Part shown: piece by piece, positions 24,773 to 34,682 of the stretch | How the letters are laid out: every line of letters starts with the position of its first letter | Position numbering within the stretch: position 1 is the stretch's first letter | NCBI GenBank assembly: GCA_035454605.1 | Contig: DATIGQ010000170.1 | Span: forward strand, 1-39,825 | Source: Terriglobales bacterium | GTDB taxonomy: Bacteria > Acidobacteriota > Terriglobia > Terriglobales > Acidobacteriaceae | Direction of reading: 5' to 3' | Length of the DNA stretch: 39,825 nt | Notes under the pieces: model-generated | Told to the model about the DNA's origin: nothing | The model's database searches: none | What the model saw: only the letters and a program-made list of their open reading frames with translations | Made by a program: the position numbers and the translations under genes

Positions 24773-26227
24773 TCAGAGCTTCTGGTTGATGCGCCTTGCG
24801 CGCATGGCCATGAGCTTGCGATGCATGTCGAGGGCGGCGTTGCGGGCGGCGGCTACGGCGGTCACCACCAGGTCGGCGCCGCGGACGTTGTCGCCGGCGG
24901 CGTACACATCTTCGCGCGTGGTGCGGCCGGTTTCTTCGCTTTCCACCACCACCGTGCCCCACTTCGTGGTCTTAAGGTTCTCGGTGGTCTCCGGGATCTC
25001 GGTTTCCGGGCTGTATCCGATCGCCATCACCACGGTGTCGCACGGCATGACGAAGTTGGAGCCCTCGATGGGCACCGGCGAGCGCCTTCCCTTGGCATCG
25101 GGAGCGCCCAGGCGCATGCGGATACACTCGGCGGCGCACACGTTGCCGCTTTCGTCGCCGAGCAGCTTCACCGGCGCCGTGAGCCATTCGAACTGCACGC
25201 CTTCTTCGCGGGCATTGACGCGCTCTTCCCCGCGGCCGGGCATTTCGGCTTCCGTTCGCCGATAGACACAGTAGACATCGGACTCCGGGTTGAGCCGGCG
25301 CGCGGTGCGCACGCAGTCCATGGCCGTATCGCCGCCGCCGATGACGATGGTGATCTTGCCCACGTGTGGCCTGTAATCCTTGCCGCCTTCCAGCATCCAG
25401 GCGGGAAGCAGTTCACGGGGCAGGTTGCCGCGCACCAGATACTCGGTCGCCTGATAGACGTTGTGCAGGGTGTCTTCGCCGGGAATCTTCATCTGGCCGC
25501 CCTTGACGGCGCCGTAGCCCAGAAACACCAGGTCGGCCTGCTTGAGCAGGTCCTCGACGGGATGGTCGCGGCCGACCTGATAGTTGCAGATGAAGCGGAT
25601 GCCCATCTCCTCGAGAAAACGGATCTTGGCGAAGACGATGTCCTTGTTGAGCTTGAAGCCGGGGATGCCGTAGAGCAGGAGGCCACCGGGATGCGGCCAG
25701 GCGTCGTAGACTGTGATGGCGTGGCCGCGCACCGCCAGTTCTTCGGCCACAGCCAGTCCGGCCGGCCCGGCGCCCACCACCGCCACCCGCATGCCCGTGG
25801 CCGGCAACTTGGGACGCGGCAGGTAGCCGTGGTTGCGGCGGACATAATCGACTACGAACGCTTCCAGCTTGCCGATGTGCACCGGTTTCTCGCGCGCTGC
25901 CAGGACGCAGGATCCCTCACACTGCTTCTCCTGCGGGCAGATGCGTCCGCAGACATCGGGGAAGTTCGAGTTTTCCAGGAACACCCGCCCCGCGCCCACG
26001 ATGTCACCCTGGCTGAGGAGAAACATGGCGGTGGGAATGTCGTTATGCAAAGGGCAGCCGCGAGTGCAGGGGGCGTGTTCACACATGAGGCAGCGCTGCG
26101 CCTGCTCCATGGCCTGTTCCAGCGTGTAGCTCTGGGAGACTTCGTCGAAATTGTGGACGCGTTGCTCCGCAGACTGCTTCGAGGGCTTGGCGCCCTCGAT
26201 GTCGTAACGCTCACGGCGGGTTAGCAT
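24773..26227 (-). CDS. gltD: GltD-like FAD/NADPH oxidoreductase (glutamate synthase small-subunit family)
   Basis: A 484-residue iron-sulfur flavoprotein. The N-terminal Fer4_20 domain has CLMCEHAPCTRGCPLHNDIP and CGRICPQEKQCEGSC, the two-cluster pattern. Then follow the FAD motif VAVVGAGPAGLAVAEEL, the NADPH motif IVIGGGDTAMDCVRTARR and the C-terminal FAD motif VYAAGDNVRGADLVVTAVAAARNAA. The small subunit normally passes NADPH electrons to a large GltB. No gltB is nearby, so it may be a stand-alone or NfnB/SudA-type oxidoreductase that exchanges electrons with ferredoxin (inference). ATG 26227 is backed by GGGAGG. Confidence 0.88.
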   Translation of the reverse strand: MLTRRERYDIEGAKPSKQSAEQRVHNFDEVSQSYTLEQAMEQAQRCLMCEHAPCTRGCPLHNDIPTAMFLLSQGDIVGAGRVFLENSNFPDVCGRICPQEKQCEGSCVLAAREKPVHIGKLEAFVVDYVRRNHGYLPRPKLPATGMRVAVVGAGPAGLAVAEELAVRGHAITVYDAWPHPGGLLLYGIPGFKLNKDIVFAKIRFLEEMGIRFICNYQVGRDHPVEDLLKQADLVFLGYGAVKGGQMKIPGEDTLHNVYQATEYLVRGNLPRELLPAWMLEGGKDYRPHVGKITIVIGGGDTAMDCVRTARRLNPESDVYCVYRRTEAEMPGRGEERVNAREEGVQFEWLTAPVKLLGDESGNVCAAECIRMRLGAPDAKGRRSPVPIEGSNFVMPCDTVVMAIGYSPETEIPETTENLKTTKWGTVVVESEETGRTTREDVYAAGDNVRGADLVVTAVAAARNAALDMHRKLMAMRARRINQKL

Positions 26228-26291
26228 CCTCCGACCTCCCGTGGCGCGCGGTTGGAGCACGCCCGGTAGCTGCCACTGTCCTTAGCCTGCC

Positions 26292-26333
26292 TGAAAAGAA
26301 GCACCGCGGGCTGTGTCATTCGTCACAAGCCCG
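26292..26333 (-). terminator. Rho-independent terminator downstream of the TonB-like gene
   Basis: On the minus strand a GC-rich stem (CGGGCTTGTG, with CACAGCCCG) is followed by GCGGTGCTTCTTTTC. It lies about 40 bases after the stop of the TonB-like gene. The loop region also resembles a CRP site, but the U-rich tail makes a terminator the better reading. Confidence 0.65.
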
Positions 26334-26370
26334 GGTGATGAATCAGGCGCTCGGAGGTAGAGGGAGGGTC

Positions 26371-27231
26371 TTAGTTGGTGGTGATGTTGAAGTTGACGGT
26401 GATGTAGGTTTCCGTCTCCACCGGGCGTCCATTGAAATAGTAGGGACGGTAGCGCCACTGCCGGGCGACCTGGATGGCGGCCGGCCCCAGTTCCGTGGGA
26501 CCGCTGACCACAGCCATCTCCTTGATCGCGCCTTCGGCGCTGATGACGGCCCGCAACTTCACCGATCCGTTGACGTCCGCTTCTTTGGAGATGATCGGCC
26601 CGGGCGTAATGCGCATGCGCTCGGCGGCCCCGGGGTCGGGTACGACGTGCTGGCTGGTGCCCTTGTCGGTCAGATTGATGATTCGCTCGCGAGGGGCAGG
26701 GGAAAAGCGCCGGTCGCGGTTATCGACGACCTCGACACCGAAGGGCGGCTTGCCCGGATCCTGCCGGACCACTTCGACACCGCCGGTGAAGGGAGGAGAT
26801 TGGGGCACCGCTGCTTCGACCGTGGATGGTCCAGCCGGATCGGCGGTCGAGGTCGCCGCCGCTCTTGTGGGCTGGCGGCTTCCACCACGGCTCTTGGCCG
26901 GGGACGGTGCCGGGGATTCTTCCGCGGGTAGGACGGGAATGTTGGGGCCGGAATCCTCCGGAGACACACCTTCCACCATGTTCTGAACACTGACCGCGAG
27001 CGGGCCCAAGACCTGGTCGGGAAGCATCAGCGGCTGGCTGGCCAGAAATCCCAACAGCCCGACCAGCAACAGGAGCACTGCCAGGTTCTTTTTACGACGG
27101 CGCGCGGCAGCCTCGGCGTCTTCCGACTCCTTCTCGGAGAGACCGCGGAGTTTGCTCCACTCCTCGGCGTCATCTATGGGAGTGGAGGAGTATCCCCTGG
27201 AATCCAGCGCGTCCTTACCGTCATCACTCAT
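26371..27231 (-). CDS. TonB-like protein
   Basis: A 286-residue protein with a cytoplasmic N-terminus, one transmembrane helix (about 49-68, NLAVLLLLVGLLGFLASQP), a long Pro/Ser/Ala-rich linker and a C-terminal TonB domain (about 205-286, GSVKLRAVISAEGAIKEMAVVSG ... ARQWRYRPYYFNGRPVETETYITVNF). It would span the inner membrane and reach into the periplasm. No ExbB/ExbD or TonB receptor is adjacent. Many such stand-alone TonB-domain proteins occur in Acidobacteriota, so energy transduction is not certain. Confidence 0.88.
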   Translation of the reverse strand: MSDDGKDALDSRGYSSTPIDDAEEWSKLRGLSEKESEDAEAAARRRKKNLAVLLLLVGLLGFLASQPLMLPDQVLGPLAVSVQNMVEGVSPEDSGPNIPVLPAEESPAPSPAKSRGGSRQPTRAAATSTADPAGPSTVEAAVPQSPPFTGGVEVVRQDPGKPPFGVEVVDNRDRRFSPAPRERIINLTDKGTSQHVVPDPGAAERMRITPGPIISKEADVNGSVKLRAVISAEGAIKEMAVVSGPTELGPAAIQVARQWRYRPYYFNGRPVETETYITVNFNITTN

Positions 27232-27332
27232 CTGCAGCGCCTCCCCAATGCTGGCATCGCCCGGCGCGCCTACCCAAGTATGCGCTGAAACCGTGCAGTT
27301 TTCTACACCCGACGGCGGGGGATGCTTCCTTC

Positions 27333-27527
27333 CTAGTTTCCTCCGAGGCCCAGGATGGCGGCGACCCGGATAAACAGGCTATTCACTTCCACTACCGCCA
27401 GCCGGATGATGCCTACGGCTGCCACCAGGCAAATCACCATCACCAGCATGGACTCAGCGCGACCTTCGGGCGGCTTTTCCCGGTGCGACGAGGCAGGTCT
27501 TGGCTCAGTGACGTCCGGCGACGGCAT
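27333..27527 (-). CDS. Possible small membrane protein
   Basis: A 64-residue frame with a hydrophobic stretch near residues 27-60 (MLVMVICLVAAVGIIRLAV, then a second short one). No Shine-Dalgarno is seen at either possible ATG, and I do not recognise it. It may be real or chance. Otherwise the 27232-27697 gap holds no gene that I can support. Confidence 0.3.
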   Translation of the reverse strand: MPSPDVTEPRPASSHREKPPEGRAESMLVMVICLVAAVGIIRLAVVEVNSLFIRVAAILGLGGN

Positions 27528-27697
27528 GGTTCAAAAAGTAGCTCAAAACGCGCCCATGCGCATTCGCTTTCTGGGTTCCGGGGCCTCAGGACCCCGACTG
27601 GAGATGAACTTGTTCGTCACCCAGGAGGGCGTCCCGCATCCAATCTGGGGGGCAAAAAGTAGTGGAATCTGCAGAATCCAGTCAGTAGCATTGAGAG

Positions 27698-28978
27698 ATG
27701 CCTTCCGCGATCAAGAGCGGAGTAGGGGTGATTCCGCGCGGCTCCGGGGCTGCGGAGGGGTGTCGGGCTGCGTTCCTGCGAATCCGGGCCATGACCGACC
27801 ACCTGGCCGAGCCGTTGACGGCCGAAGACATGCTGGTGCAGCCCATGACCGACGCCAGCCCTACCAAGTGGCACCTGGCCCACACCACCTGGTTCTTCGA
27901 GACGTTCGTGCTCGCTCCGCACAAGCCTGGTCACCGCGATTTCCATCCGGACTTTCGCTTTCTCTTCAATTCCTACTACAACGCCGTGGGGAGCCGACCC
28001 GACCGGGACAAACGAGGGTCGTTCTCACGGCCGGGGCTGGACGAAGTCCGCGCCTACCGGCGGTACGTGGATGAACAGGTGCAGGAACTGCTGGCTGCGG
28101 AACCCGGGTCCGACTCCCTCGCTATCCTGGAGTTGGGACTGCATCACGAGCAGCAACACCAGGAGCTGATGGTTACGGACATCAAATGTGTGTTTGGGAG
28201 CAACCCACTGCGTCCGGCATACCGGGAACTCTCCGCGGAGCGTGTGGCCCCAGCCCCGCCACAGCGATGGTTGGAATTTGAGGGAGGCATCCAGGCGGTG
28301 GGCTACGACGGCACAGGCTTCTGCTTTGACAACGAGCTGGAGCGGCACGACGTGTTGCTGCAGCCGTTCCGCCTGGCATCCCGCCCGGTGACCAACTCGG
28401 AGTACCTGGAGTTCATGGAAGACGGCGGCTATTCTCGCCCGGAACTCTGGCTTTCCGAGGGCTGGGACGCTGTTCGGGCGCATGGCTGGGAGGCGCCGCT
28501 CTATTGGGAGAGGAAACACGACGGCTGGCTGGTTCTGACCTTGGCCGGCATGCGGGCGGTGGAGCCCTCCGAGCCGGTCTGCCACGTGAGTCTTTTTGAG
28601 GCAGACGCCTACGCCCGTTGGGTCGGCGCCCGTCTGCCGACTGAGTTTGAGTGGGAGGCAACAGCGGCGAGCGAGCCTGTGGTAGGAAACTTCCTCGAGT
28701 CCGAGCGCTTCCACCCTGTGCCGGCCGCGGCGTCCCGGTCGCTGCGCCAGATCTTCGGCGACGTTTGGGAATGGACGGCCAGCCCCTACGTTGCCTACCC
28801 CGGGTTCCGGCCCGCGGGTGGCGCACTCGGCGAATACAACGGCAAGTTCATGTCCAGCCAGATGGTGCTGCGGGGAGGCTCGTGCGCGACGCCGCAATCC
28901 CATATCCGCGCTTCGTATCGCAACTTCTTCCCGCCCAGCACGCGCTGGCAATTCACGGGGATACGGCTGGCCCAATGA
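27698..28978 (+). CDS. egtB: Ergothioneine biosynthesis protein EgtB (sulfoxide synthase)
   Basis: Iron-dependent enzyme that joins a thiol donor to hercynine with O2 to make a sulfoxide on the way to ergothioneine. The 426-residue product has an N-terminal DinB_2 domain with metal ligands in WHLAH (His62) and HHEQQHQEL (His150, His154), and a C-terminal FGE-sulfatase domain (RLPTEFEWEATA, GDVWEWTASPY, MVLRGGSCATP). No EgtA/EgtC partner is present. Acidobacterial EgtB enzymes of type II, as described for Chloracidobacterium, use cysteine directly, and this may be one (inference). Its stop overlaps egtD in ATGA. Confidence 0.93.
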   Translation: MPSAIKSGVGVIPRGSGAAEGCRAAFLRIRAMTDHLAEPLTAEDMLVQPMTDASPTKWHLAHTTWFFETFVLAPHKPGHRDFHPDFRFLFNSYYNAVGSRPDRDKRGSFSRPGLDEVRAYRRYVDEQVQELLAAEPGSDSLAILELGLHHEQQHQELMVTDIKCVFGSNPLRPAYRELSAERVAPAPPQRWLEFEGGIQAVGYDGTGFCFDNELERHDVLLQPFRLASRPVTNSEYLEFMEDGGYSRPELWLSEGWDAVRAHGWEAPLYWERKHDGWLVLTLAGMRAVEPSEPVCHVSLFEADAYARWVGARLPTEFEWEATAASEPVVGNFLESERFHPVPAAASRSLRQIFGDVWEWTASPYVAYPGFRPAGGALGEYNGKFMSSQMVLRGGSCATPQSHIRASYRNFFPPSTRWQFTGIRLAQ

Positions 28979-29934
28979 CCGCACTGAGCCGAGAGATCGT
29001 TGTTCCGGAAATTGCTTCGGAAGTCTATGAAGGCCTGACTTCGCGGCCGAAACGCCTGTGTCCCAAGCTCTTTTACGACGCGGCCGGCTCCGCGCTGTTC
29101 GAAGAGATCACGCGGCTTCCGGAGTACTACTTGACGCGGACCGAGGAGGAGATCCTGCGGGAGCGCGCGGATGCCATCGTGGCAGAAGCCGGTGATGATC
29201 TCACGCTGGTGGAGCTGGGAGCGGGCTCAGCGCGGAAGACCTCGGTGCTGATCGGCGCATTGCTGCGCCGGCAGAAAGGAGCCCTGTACTGTCCCATTGA
29301 CGTTTCCTATGACGCGCTACAGGCGGCAAGCCGGCGACTGCAGGCCGGCTTTCCCGGACTGCGTGTGCGGCCGGTGGTGAGCGACTACACCAGCGACATG
29401 GAGATTCTGCGCCAGCTCCCCGGGCGCAAGCTCGTGCTTTACATCGGCTCGAGCATCGGGAACTTTGAGCCCGAGGACGCCCTCCGGGTACTGCGGCGCA
29501 TTCGCGCCCGCCTGAGTCCGGGCGACGCGCTGCTGCTGGGCGTGGACCTGCGCAAGGATGCGGCCGTCCTGATTCCCGCGTACGACGACCCCCAGGGCGT
29601 TACGGAACGGTTCAACAAGAACGTCCTGGCGCGCATCAATCGCGAGCTTGGGGGAGAGTTCGACCTCGAACGATTCCGCCACCGCGTCCGCTGGAATCCT
29701 GAGGCCTCGCGCATCGAGATGTACCTGGAGAGCCTGGGGCCGCAGGCGGTGCGGGTGCGGTTGCTCGGTCTGAAAGTCTGGTTCGATGCCGGGGAGTTGT
29801 TGCACACCGAGAACAGCTACAAGTACACAGATGACTGGGTGCAGGGCATGCTGGAAGAAGGCGGCTTCGCACTCGAAAGCACGTGGAAGGACGTGCGCTC
29901 CTGGTTTGCCGTCCACTTGGCGCGCGTGCGCTGA
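28975..29934 (+). CDS. egtD: L-histidine N-alpha-methyltransferase EgtD
   Basis: SAM-dependent enzyme that trimethylates histidine to hercynine, the EgtB substrate. The 319-residue product has the family start block (ALSREIVVPEIASEVYEGL), PKLFYDAAGSALFEEITRLPEYYLTRTE, the SAM motif VELGAGSARKT, and ENSYKYTDD near the C-terminus. Its ATG overlaps the egtB stop, so the two are translationally coupled. Confidence 0.95.
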   Translation: MTALSREIVVPEIASEVYEGLTSRPKRLCPKLFYDAAGSALFEEITRLPEYYLTRTEEEILRERADAIVAEAGDDLTLVELGAGSARKTSVLIGALLRRQKGALYCPIDVSYDALQAASRRLQAGFPGLRVRPVVSDYTSDMEILRQLPGRKLVLYIGSSIGNFEPEDALRVLRRIRARLSPGDALLLGVDLRKDAAVLIPAYDDPQGVTERFNKNVLARINRELGGEFDLERFRHRVRWNPEASRIEMYLESLGPQAVRVRLLGLKVWFDAGELLHTENSYKYTDDWVQGMLEEGGFALESTWKDVRSWFAVHLARVR

Positions 29935-29990
29935 GATGGTTGCCGGAGGAATCCGGACCGTTTAGCTTCCCACCCAGCCAAGGTCTGCTC

Positions 29991-30749
29991 ATGCGCGATC
30001 AAGCCCCCCGGGAAGACCTGTTGCGCCATCTGTGCGATGCCCGGTTGCGCAAGCAGCTTCCAGCAGGGTTCCCCCTTTCGAGACGCCGGGCGCAACGCGC
30101 CGCAAGGCTCCTGGCGCGCAAGTACTACGGCGGGCGCCTGCAGCAATCGTTTCAGTACTCGCACGCGTTGTTTGATCGCACGGGCCGACGGGCCTCGGAG
30201 GTCCTCGACGCGGCGTCCTTTGACGCGTTCGTCGAAGATTGCGTGCTGGGCTCATTCGACTCGGCGCGTCGCCTGGGAGAGATGGCGGTGGTTCATCTGG
30301 ACGGCGCAGTCCACCCGGGCGCGTGGTGGCGAGACCTGGTGCAGTACGAGTACGCTCACTTCCTGCAAGCCTCCACCAGCGACCGCACGATCCAGGTAAT
30401 GCGCTACCGGCGGAAGGCCGGCGCCTGGTGTCGCGTGTTCGCCTGGTCTCTACCGGAGGTCCTGGAGTGCCTGCGGGCGGGCAGGCCGGTCACAGACGAC
30501 CTGCGTCGCGAGTGCGTACTCCTGTTCGGCAGAGGAGCAGGGGACGGGGTTACCGTGGCCGAGGTGGAAAAGGACGCGGAGGCGGTATTCCGCGCGACGA
30601 ACGGCCTGCGCCTGCCGGAACAGATTGCACAGGCCGCGGGCCTGGATACGGAATCCACGATTCAAGTGCTGGAGCAGTTCGTTGCCCTGGGTGCCGTTGA
30701 GGCGCCGCTTCCGGTTGCGGGCGTTGAAACGCCATCGCCAGAGGCCTAG
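29991..30749 (+). CDS. Hypothetical protein of the ergothioneine operon
   Basis: A 252-residue soluble protein without a recognised domain. ATG 29991 follows AAGG at a good distance. The basic N-terminal region (LSRRRAQRAARLLARKYYGG) leads into a helical part with QYEYAHFLQAST that recalls, loosely, HvfC/DUF2063-type proteins, but I cannot assign it. It is 56 bases after egtD and 36 before the zinc ribbon gene, so it is probably co-transcribed. A role in ergothioneine supply or its regulation is possible but unproven. Confidence 0.6.
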   Translation: MRDQAPREDLLRHLCDARLRKQLPAGFPLSRRRAQRAARLLARKYYGGRLQQSFQYSHALFDRTGRRASEVLDAASFDAFVEDCVLGSFDSARRLGEMAVVHLDGAVHPGAWWRDLVQYEYAHFLQASTSDRTIQVMRYRRKAGAWCRVFAWSLPEVLECLRAGRPVTDDLRRECVLLFGRGAGDGVTVAEVEKDAEAVFRATNGLRLPEQIAQAAGLDTESTIQVLEQFVALGAVEAPLPVAGVETPSPEA

Positions 30750-30785
30750 AATTTTCCTGGTGGGCGTCTACCGGTGGAGGGGCCC

Positions 30786-30953
30786 ATGCCTCAGTACGAT
30801 TTCTTCTGCAAATCCTGCAAGAAAGACTTTACGAGAATCCTAACCCTGGCGGAGTACGAAAAGGGCGGCGTCACCTGTCCACACTGCGGGAGCAGCAAAG
30901 TGGAGCAGAAGTGGTCCGCATTCTACGCCGTTACGTCCCGCAAGAGCGCGTAG
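30786..30953 (+). CDS. FmdB-type zinc ribbon protein
   Basis: A 55-residue protein with two CxxC knuckles (CKSC near residue 8 and CPHC near 31) in the FmdB pattern, starting MPQYDFFCKSCKKDF. These small regulatory-type proteins likely bind zinc. It is short but the pattern is clear. It is the last gene of the egt-type cluster. Confidence 0.85.
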   Translation: MPQYDFFCKSCKKDFTRILTLAEYEKGGVTCPHCGSSKVEQKWSAFYAVTSRKSA

Positions 30954-30987
30954 CAGAGCCGGCTGGCGTGACGGAATGAACGATTGC

Positions 30988-31614
30988 TCAGCCTTGCTGG
31001 GTCTGGGCTGCGGCGCCGGAAGCCTGTTGCGTTCGCGACAGCAGCCAACGAACAAGCCGGTAGCCCAGCAGCACCGCCAGTACAACGCCGTAGGTGGCGG
31101 GCTCGCGGATATCCGCTTTGACTAGCCAGAGGAAGTGCACCACCGCAAGGGCCGTACTCACGTAGATGAGCCGGTGCAACATCTGCCAGCGCCGGCCGCC
31201 CAGCCGCCGTACCCAGCCGCTGGTCGAAGTGATGGCCAGCGGCACCAGCAGGACGAAGGCAGTGAATCCCGCCGTGATGTAGGGGCGCTTGTAGACGTCG
31301 GCGATCATGCGATCCCAGTCAAAGTAGTGATCGAGGACGACGTACGTGGCCAGATGGAGGCAAGCGTAGAAGAACGCGAACAATCCCAGCATGCGGCGCA
31401 GTTGAATGAGCCAATACTGGCGGGTGATGCGCCGCAGCGGCGTGATGCCGAGTGTGATTAGCAGGAAAATCAAGGCCGTCAGCCCGGTCGAGTGGGTGAT
31501 GAACTCGATGGGGTTGGCGGTAAGGTCGTTCTGATGATAGCGCCACAGGAGCCGGGCCAGAGGCCCCAGGGACGCGAAAAACACCGCAATCTTCAGCCAG
31601 GAAATCGGTTTCAT
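30988..31614 (-). CDS. msrQ: MsrQ, heme-binding membrane subunit of periplasmic methionine sulfoxide reductase
   Basis: A 208-residue ferric reductase-like membrane protein with about five to six transmembrane helices. The histidines expected of the heme sites are present (YACLHLATYVVLDHYFDW; QMLHRLIYVSTALAVVHFLWLVKAD). It passes electrons from the inner membrane to MsrP. It starts seven bases after msrP and is surely in one operon with it. Confidence 0.93.
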   Translation of the reverse strand: MKPISWLKIAVFFASLGPLARLLWRYHQNDLTANPIEFITHSTGLTALIFLLITLGITPLRRITRQYWLIQLRRMLGLFAFFYACLHLATYVVLDHYFDWDRMIADVYKRPYITAGFTAFVLLVPLAITSTSGWVRRLGGRRWQMLHRLIYVSTALAVVHFLWLVKADIREPATYGVVLAVLLGYRLVRWLLSRTQQASGAAAQTQQG

Positions 31615-31621
31615 CTGAGCT

Positions 31622-32581
<960 letters not shown>

Positions 32582-32604
32582 GAGAACGTCTGCTCCTACT
32601 CACC

Positions 32605-32610
32605 ATATTA
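32605..32610 (-). promoter_or_regulatory. Candidate -10 box of msrPQ
   Basis: TAATAT on the minus strand, 24 bases before the msrP ATG; the -35 is weak. Pattern only. Confidence 0.3.
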
Positions 32611-32699
32611 GAACGCATTTCGGGCGCGGGCAGATGTTTCCCCAGCGCCAGCCCACAGGATAGGACTCCCGATTCGGCCAAAAGTTGCAGACCTGCGCG

Positions 32700-32729
32700 C
32701 TGACCGAATCAGCTCGGGCCATTTAGAAT
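32700..32729 (+). promoter_or_regulatory. Candidate promoter of the M2 peptidase gene
   Basis: TAGAAT (32724-32729) with CTGACC as -35, 18 bases apart. The start would lie near 32736, just before GGAGG (32739-32743). Confidence 0.4.
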
Positions 32730-32753
32730 GATGGCCTTGGAGGATTGACCCGA

Positions 32754-34589
32754 ATGGCACTCATGTTGCGCAAGGGCAGCATTCCCATCGCGGCCGCTTT
32801 CGCTGCGGCTTTTCTATTGTGCCTGACGCCCCTCGCGATGGGGCAGTCCGACGGCAAGCCGACGGCGGAAGAAGCCAAGGCTTTCGTTGAGCAGACGGAG
32901 AAGCAGCTCCTCGACCTCAACAACAAGCTCGCCAGGGCTTCCTGGATCAAGGCCAACTTCATCACCTACGACACAGAAGAGCTGGAAGCGGATTATCAGA
33001 GCCAGTTCACCGCCGTGACCACGGACCTGGCGACCAAGGCGGCGCGCTTTGACAGAGTGGATCTGCCGGAGGATGTGGAGCGCAAACTGAAGCTGCTGAA
33101 GCTGGCACTGACGGTTCCTGCGCCCAACAATCCCGAGGAACGCGACGAACTGACCAAGATCACGGTTGGGCTCGACGCCGCCTACGGCCGCGGCAAGTAC
33201 TGTCCCACGGACAAGGACCAGTGCCTTTCCCTGAACGACCTGGAGCGGACGCTCGCCAAGAGCCGCAACTACGACGAACAGCTTGATGCGTGGCAGGGCT
33301 GGCACGCCATCGCGGTGCCCATGCGAAAGGACTTCGAACGCGAAGTAGTACTGGCCAACAAGGGTGCCCGCGAGTTGGGCTTCCAGGATGTAGGGGCCAT
33401 GTGGCGCTCGAATTACGACATGCCGCCCGACGAATTTGCCAAGGAAGTCGATCGCCTGTGGGAGCAGGTGAAGCCGCTCTATCTTTCCCTCCACGCCTAT
33501 GTGCGCGCACAACTGGCCAAGCAGTACGGGGCCGACAAAGTCCCTGCCAACGGACCCATTCCCGCGCACTTGCTGGGCAACATGTGGGCGCAAGAGTGGG
33601 GCAACATTTATCCCCTGGTGGAGCCGCCGGGCAGCCGCGGCTACGACCTGACCGAACTGCTGAAGCAGAAGAAAGTCGACGAACTGGAGATGGTCCGGTA
33701 TGGCGAGCGGTTTTTTACTGCGCTCGGCTTCGAGCCTCTCCCGGCAACTTTCTGGGAGCGGTCACTTTTCGTGAAGCCACGGGACCGCGACGTCATCTGC
33801 CACGCCAGCGCGTGGGACGTGGACAACGATCAGGACCTGCGGCTGAAGATGTGCATTGAAGTTAAGGATGAGCATTTCCCCGTCGTCCACCACGAACTGG
33901 GACACAACTTCTACCAGCGCGCCTATCGGCATCAGCCGTTCCTGTATCGCGGCGGCGCCAACGATGGTTTCCACGAAGCGATAGGCGACGCGATTGCGCT
34001 CTCCATCACACCGGAGTACCTGAACAAGGTCGGGCTGCTCGAGAAAGTACCCGGGCCCGAGGGTGACTTGCCCTACCTGATGAAGATGGCCATGGACAAG
34101 ATTGCGTTCCTGCCGTTCGGGTTGCTCGTGGATCAGTGGCGCTGGAAGGTGTTCTCCGGCGAGATCAAACCCGAAACCTACAACCAGTCCTGGTGGGAGC
34201 TGCGCAGGAAGTACCAGGGGATTGCGCCGGCGGTGGCACGCAGCGAGCAGGACTTTGATCCCGGCGCCAAGTACCACGTGGCCGGCAACGTTCCCTACAC
34301 GCGGTATTTCCTGGCCCGCATCTTGCAGTTCCAGTTTCACCGCGCATTGTGCCACGAGGCAGGGTACACCGGGCCGCTGCATCGCTGTTCCATCTCTGGC
34401 AACAAGAAAGCAGGCGAGAAGCTGAACAAGATGCTGCAGATGGGTCAGAGTCGCCCGTGGCCGGAAGCGCTCGAAGCAATGACCGGCAGCAAGCAGATGG
34501 ATGCCACCGCCATCATCGACTATTTCGCGCCGCTCAAGAAGTGGCTGGACGAACAGAACAAGGCGCAGGACAACAAAGTGGGTTGGTAG
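32754..34589 (+). CDS. M2-family peptidyl-dipeptidase (ACE-like)
   Basis: A 611-residue zinc dipeptidyl carboxypeptidase homologous to angiotensin-converting enzyme. Residues 1-31 are a signal peptide (MLRKGSIPIAAAFAAAFLLCLTPLAMGQ), so it works outside the cytoplasm. The zinc site is HELGH (380-384), with the third ligand Glu in EAIGD (Glu408), 24 residues later as expected. The core blocks DMPPDEFAKEVDRLWEQVKPLY and YFLARILQFQFHRALC are typical. ATG 32754 fits GGAGG at 32739-32743; a TTG at 32745 is too close to it. Its bacterial role is likely peptide digestion. Confidence 0.93.
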   Translation: MALMLRKGSIPIAAAFAAAFLLCLTPLAMGQSDGKPTAEEAKAFVEQTEKQLLDLNNKLARASWIKANFITYDTEELEADYQSQFTAVTTDLATKAARFDRVDLPEDVERKLKLLKLALTVPAPNNPEERDELTKITVGLDAAYGRGKYCPTDKDQCLSLNDLERTLAKSRNYDEQLDAWQGWHAIAVPMRKDFEREVVLANKGARELGFQDVGAMWRSNYDMPPDEFAKEVDRLWEQVKPLYLSLHAYVRAQLAKQYGADKVPANGPIPAHLLGNMWAQEWGNIYPLVEPPGSRGYDLTELLKQKKVDELEMVRYGERFFTALGFEPLPATFWERSLFVKPRDRDVICHASAWDVDNDQDLRLKMCIEVKDEHFPVVHHELGHNFYQRAYRHQPFLYRGGANDGFHEAIGDAIALSITPEYLNKVGLLEKVPGPEGDLPYLMKMAMDKIAFLPFGLLVDQWRWKVFSGEIKPETYNQSWWELRRKYQGIAPAVARSEQDFDPGAKYHVAGNVPYTRYFLARILQFQFHRALCHEAGYTGPLHRCSISGNKKAGEKLNKMLQMGQSRPWPEALEAMTGSKQMDATAIIDYFAPLKKWLDEQNKAQDNKVGW

Positions 34590-34682
34590 GATCACCGCCG
34601 ACTAGTAGCCCTTTTCGAGCGGCGGAAGGACTGAGGTGGCGAGTTCGGTCGTGGCGCTGCCCCACTTTGGTATCGGGTCGCG

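Noticed and set aside
24647-26224. Plus-strand open frame (525 codons) opposite the GltD-like gene
   Set aside because: Antisense-type composition; it runs through the hairpin repeats and the gene on the other strand has all family motifs.
26312-26327. TGTGTCATTCGTCACA, a second CRP-like site before the GltD-like gene
   Set aside because: It is the inner part of a GC-rich hairpin followed by a U-rich tail in the direction of the TonB-like gene, so a terminator explains it better.
29991-30749. Assignment of the unknown egt-cluster gene to HvfC/DUF2063
   Set aside because: Only a short, loose resemblance (QYEYAHFLQ); not enough to name a family.
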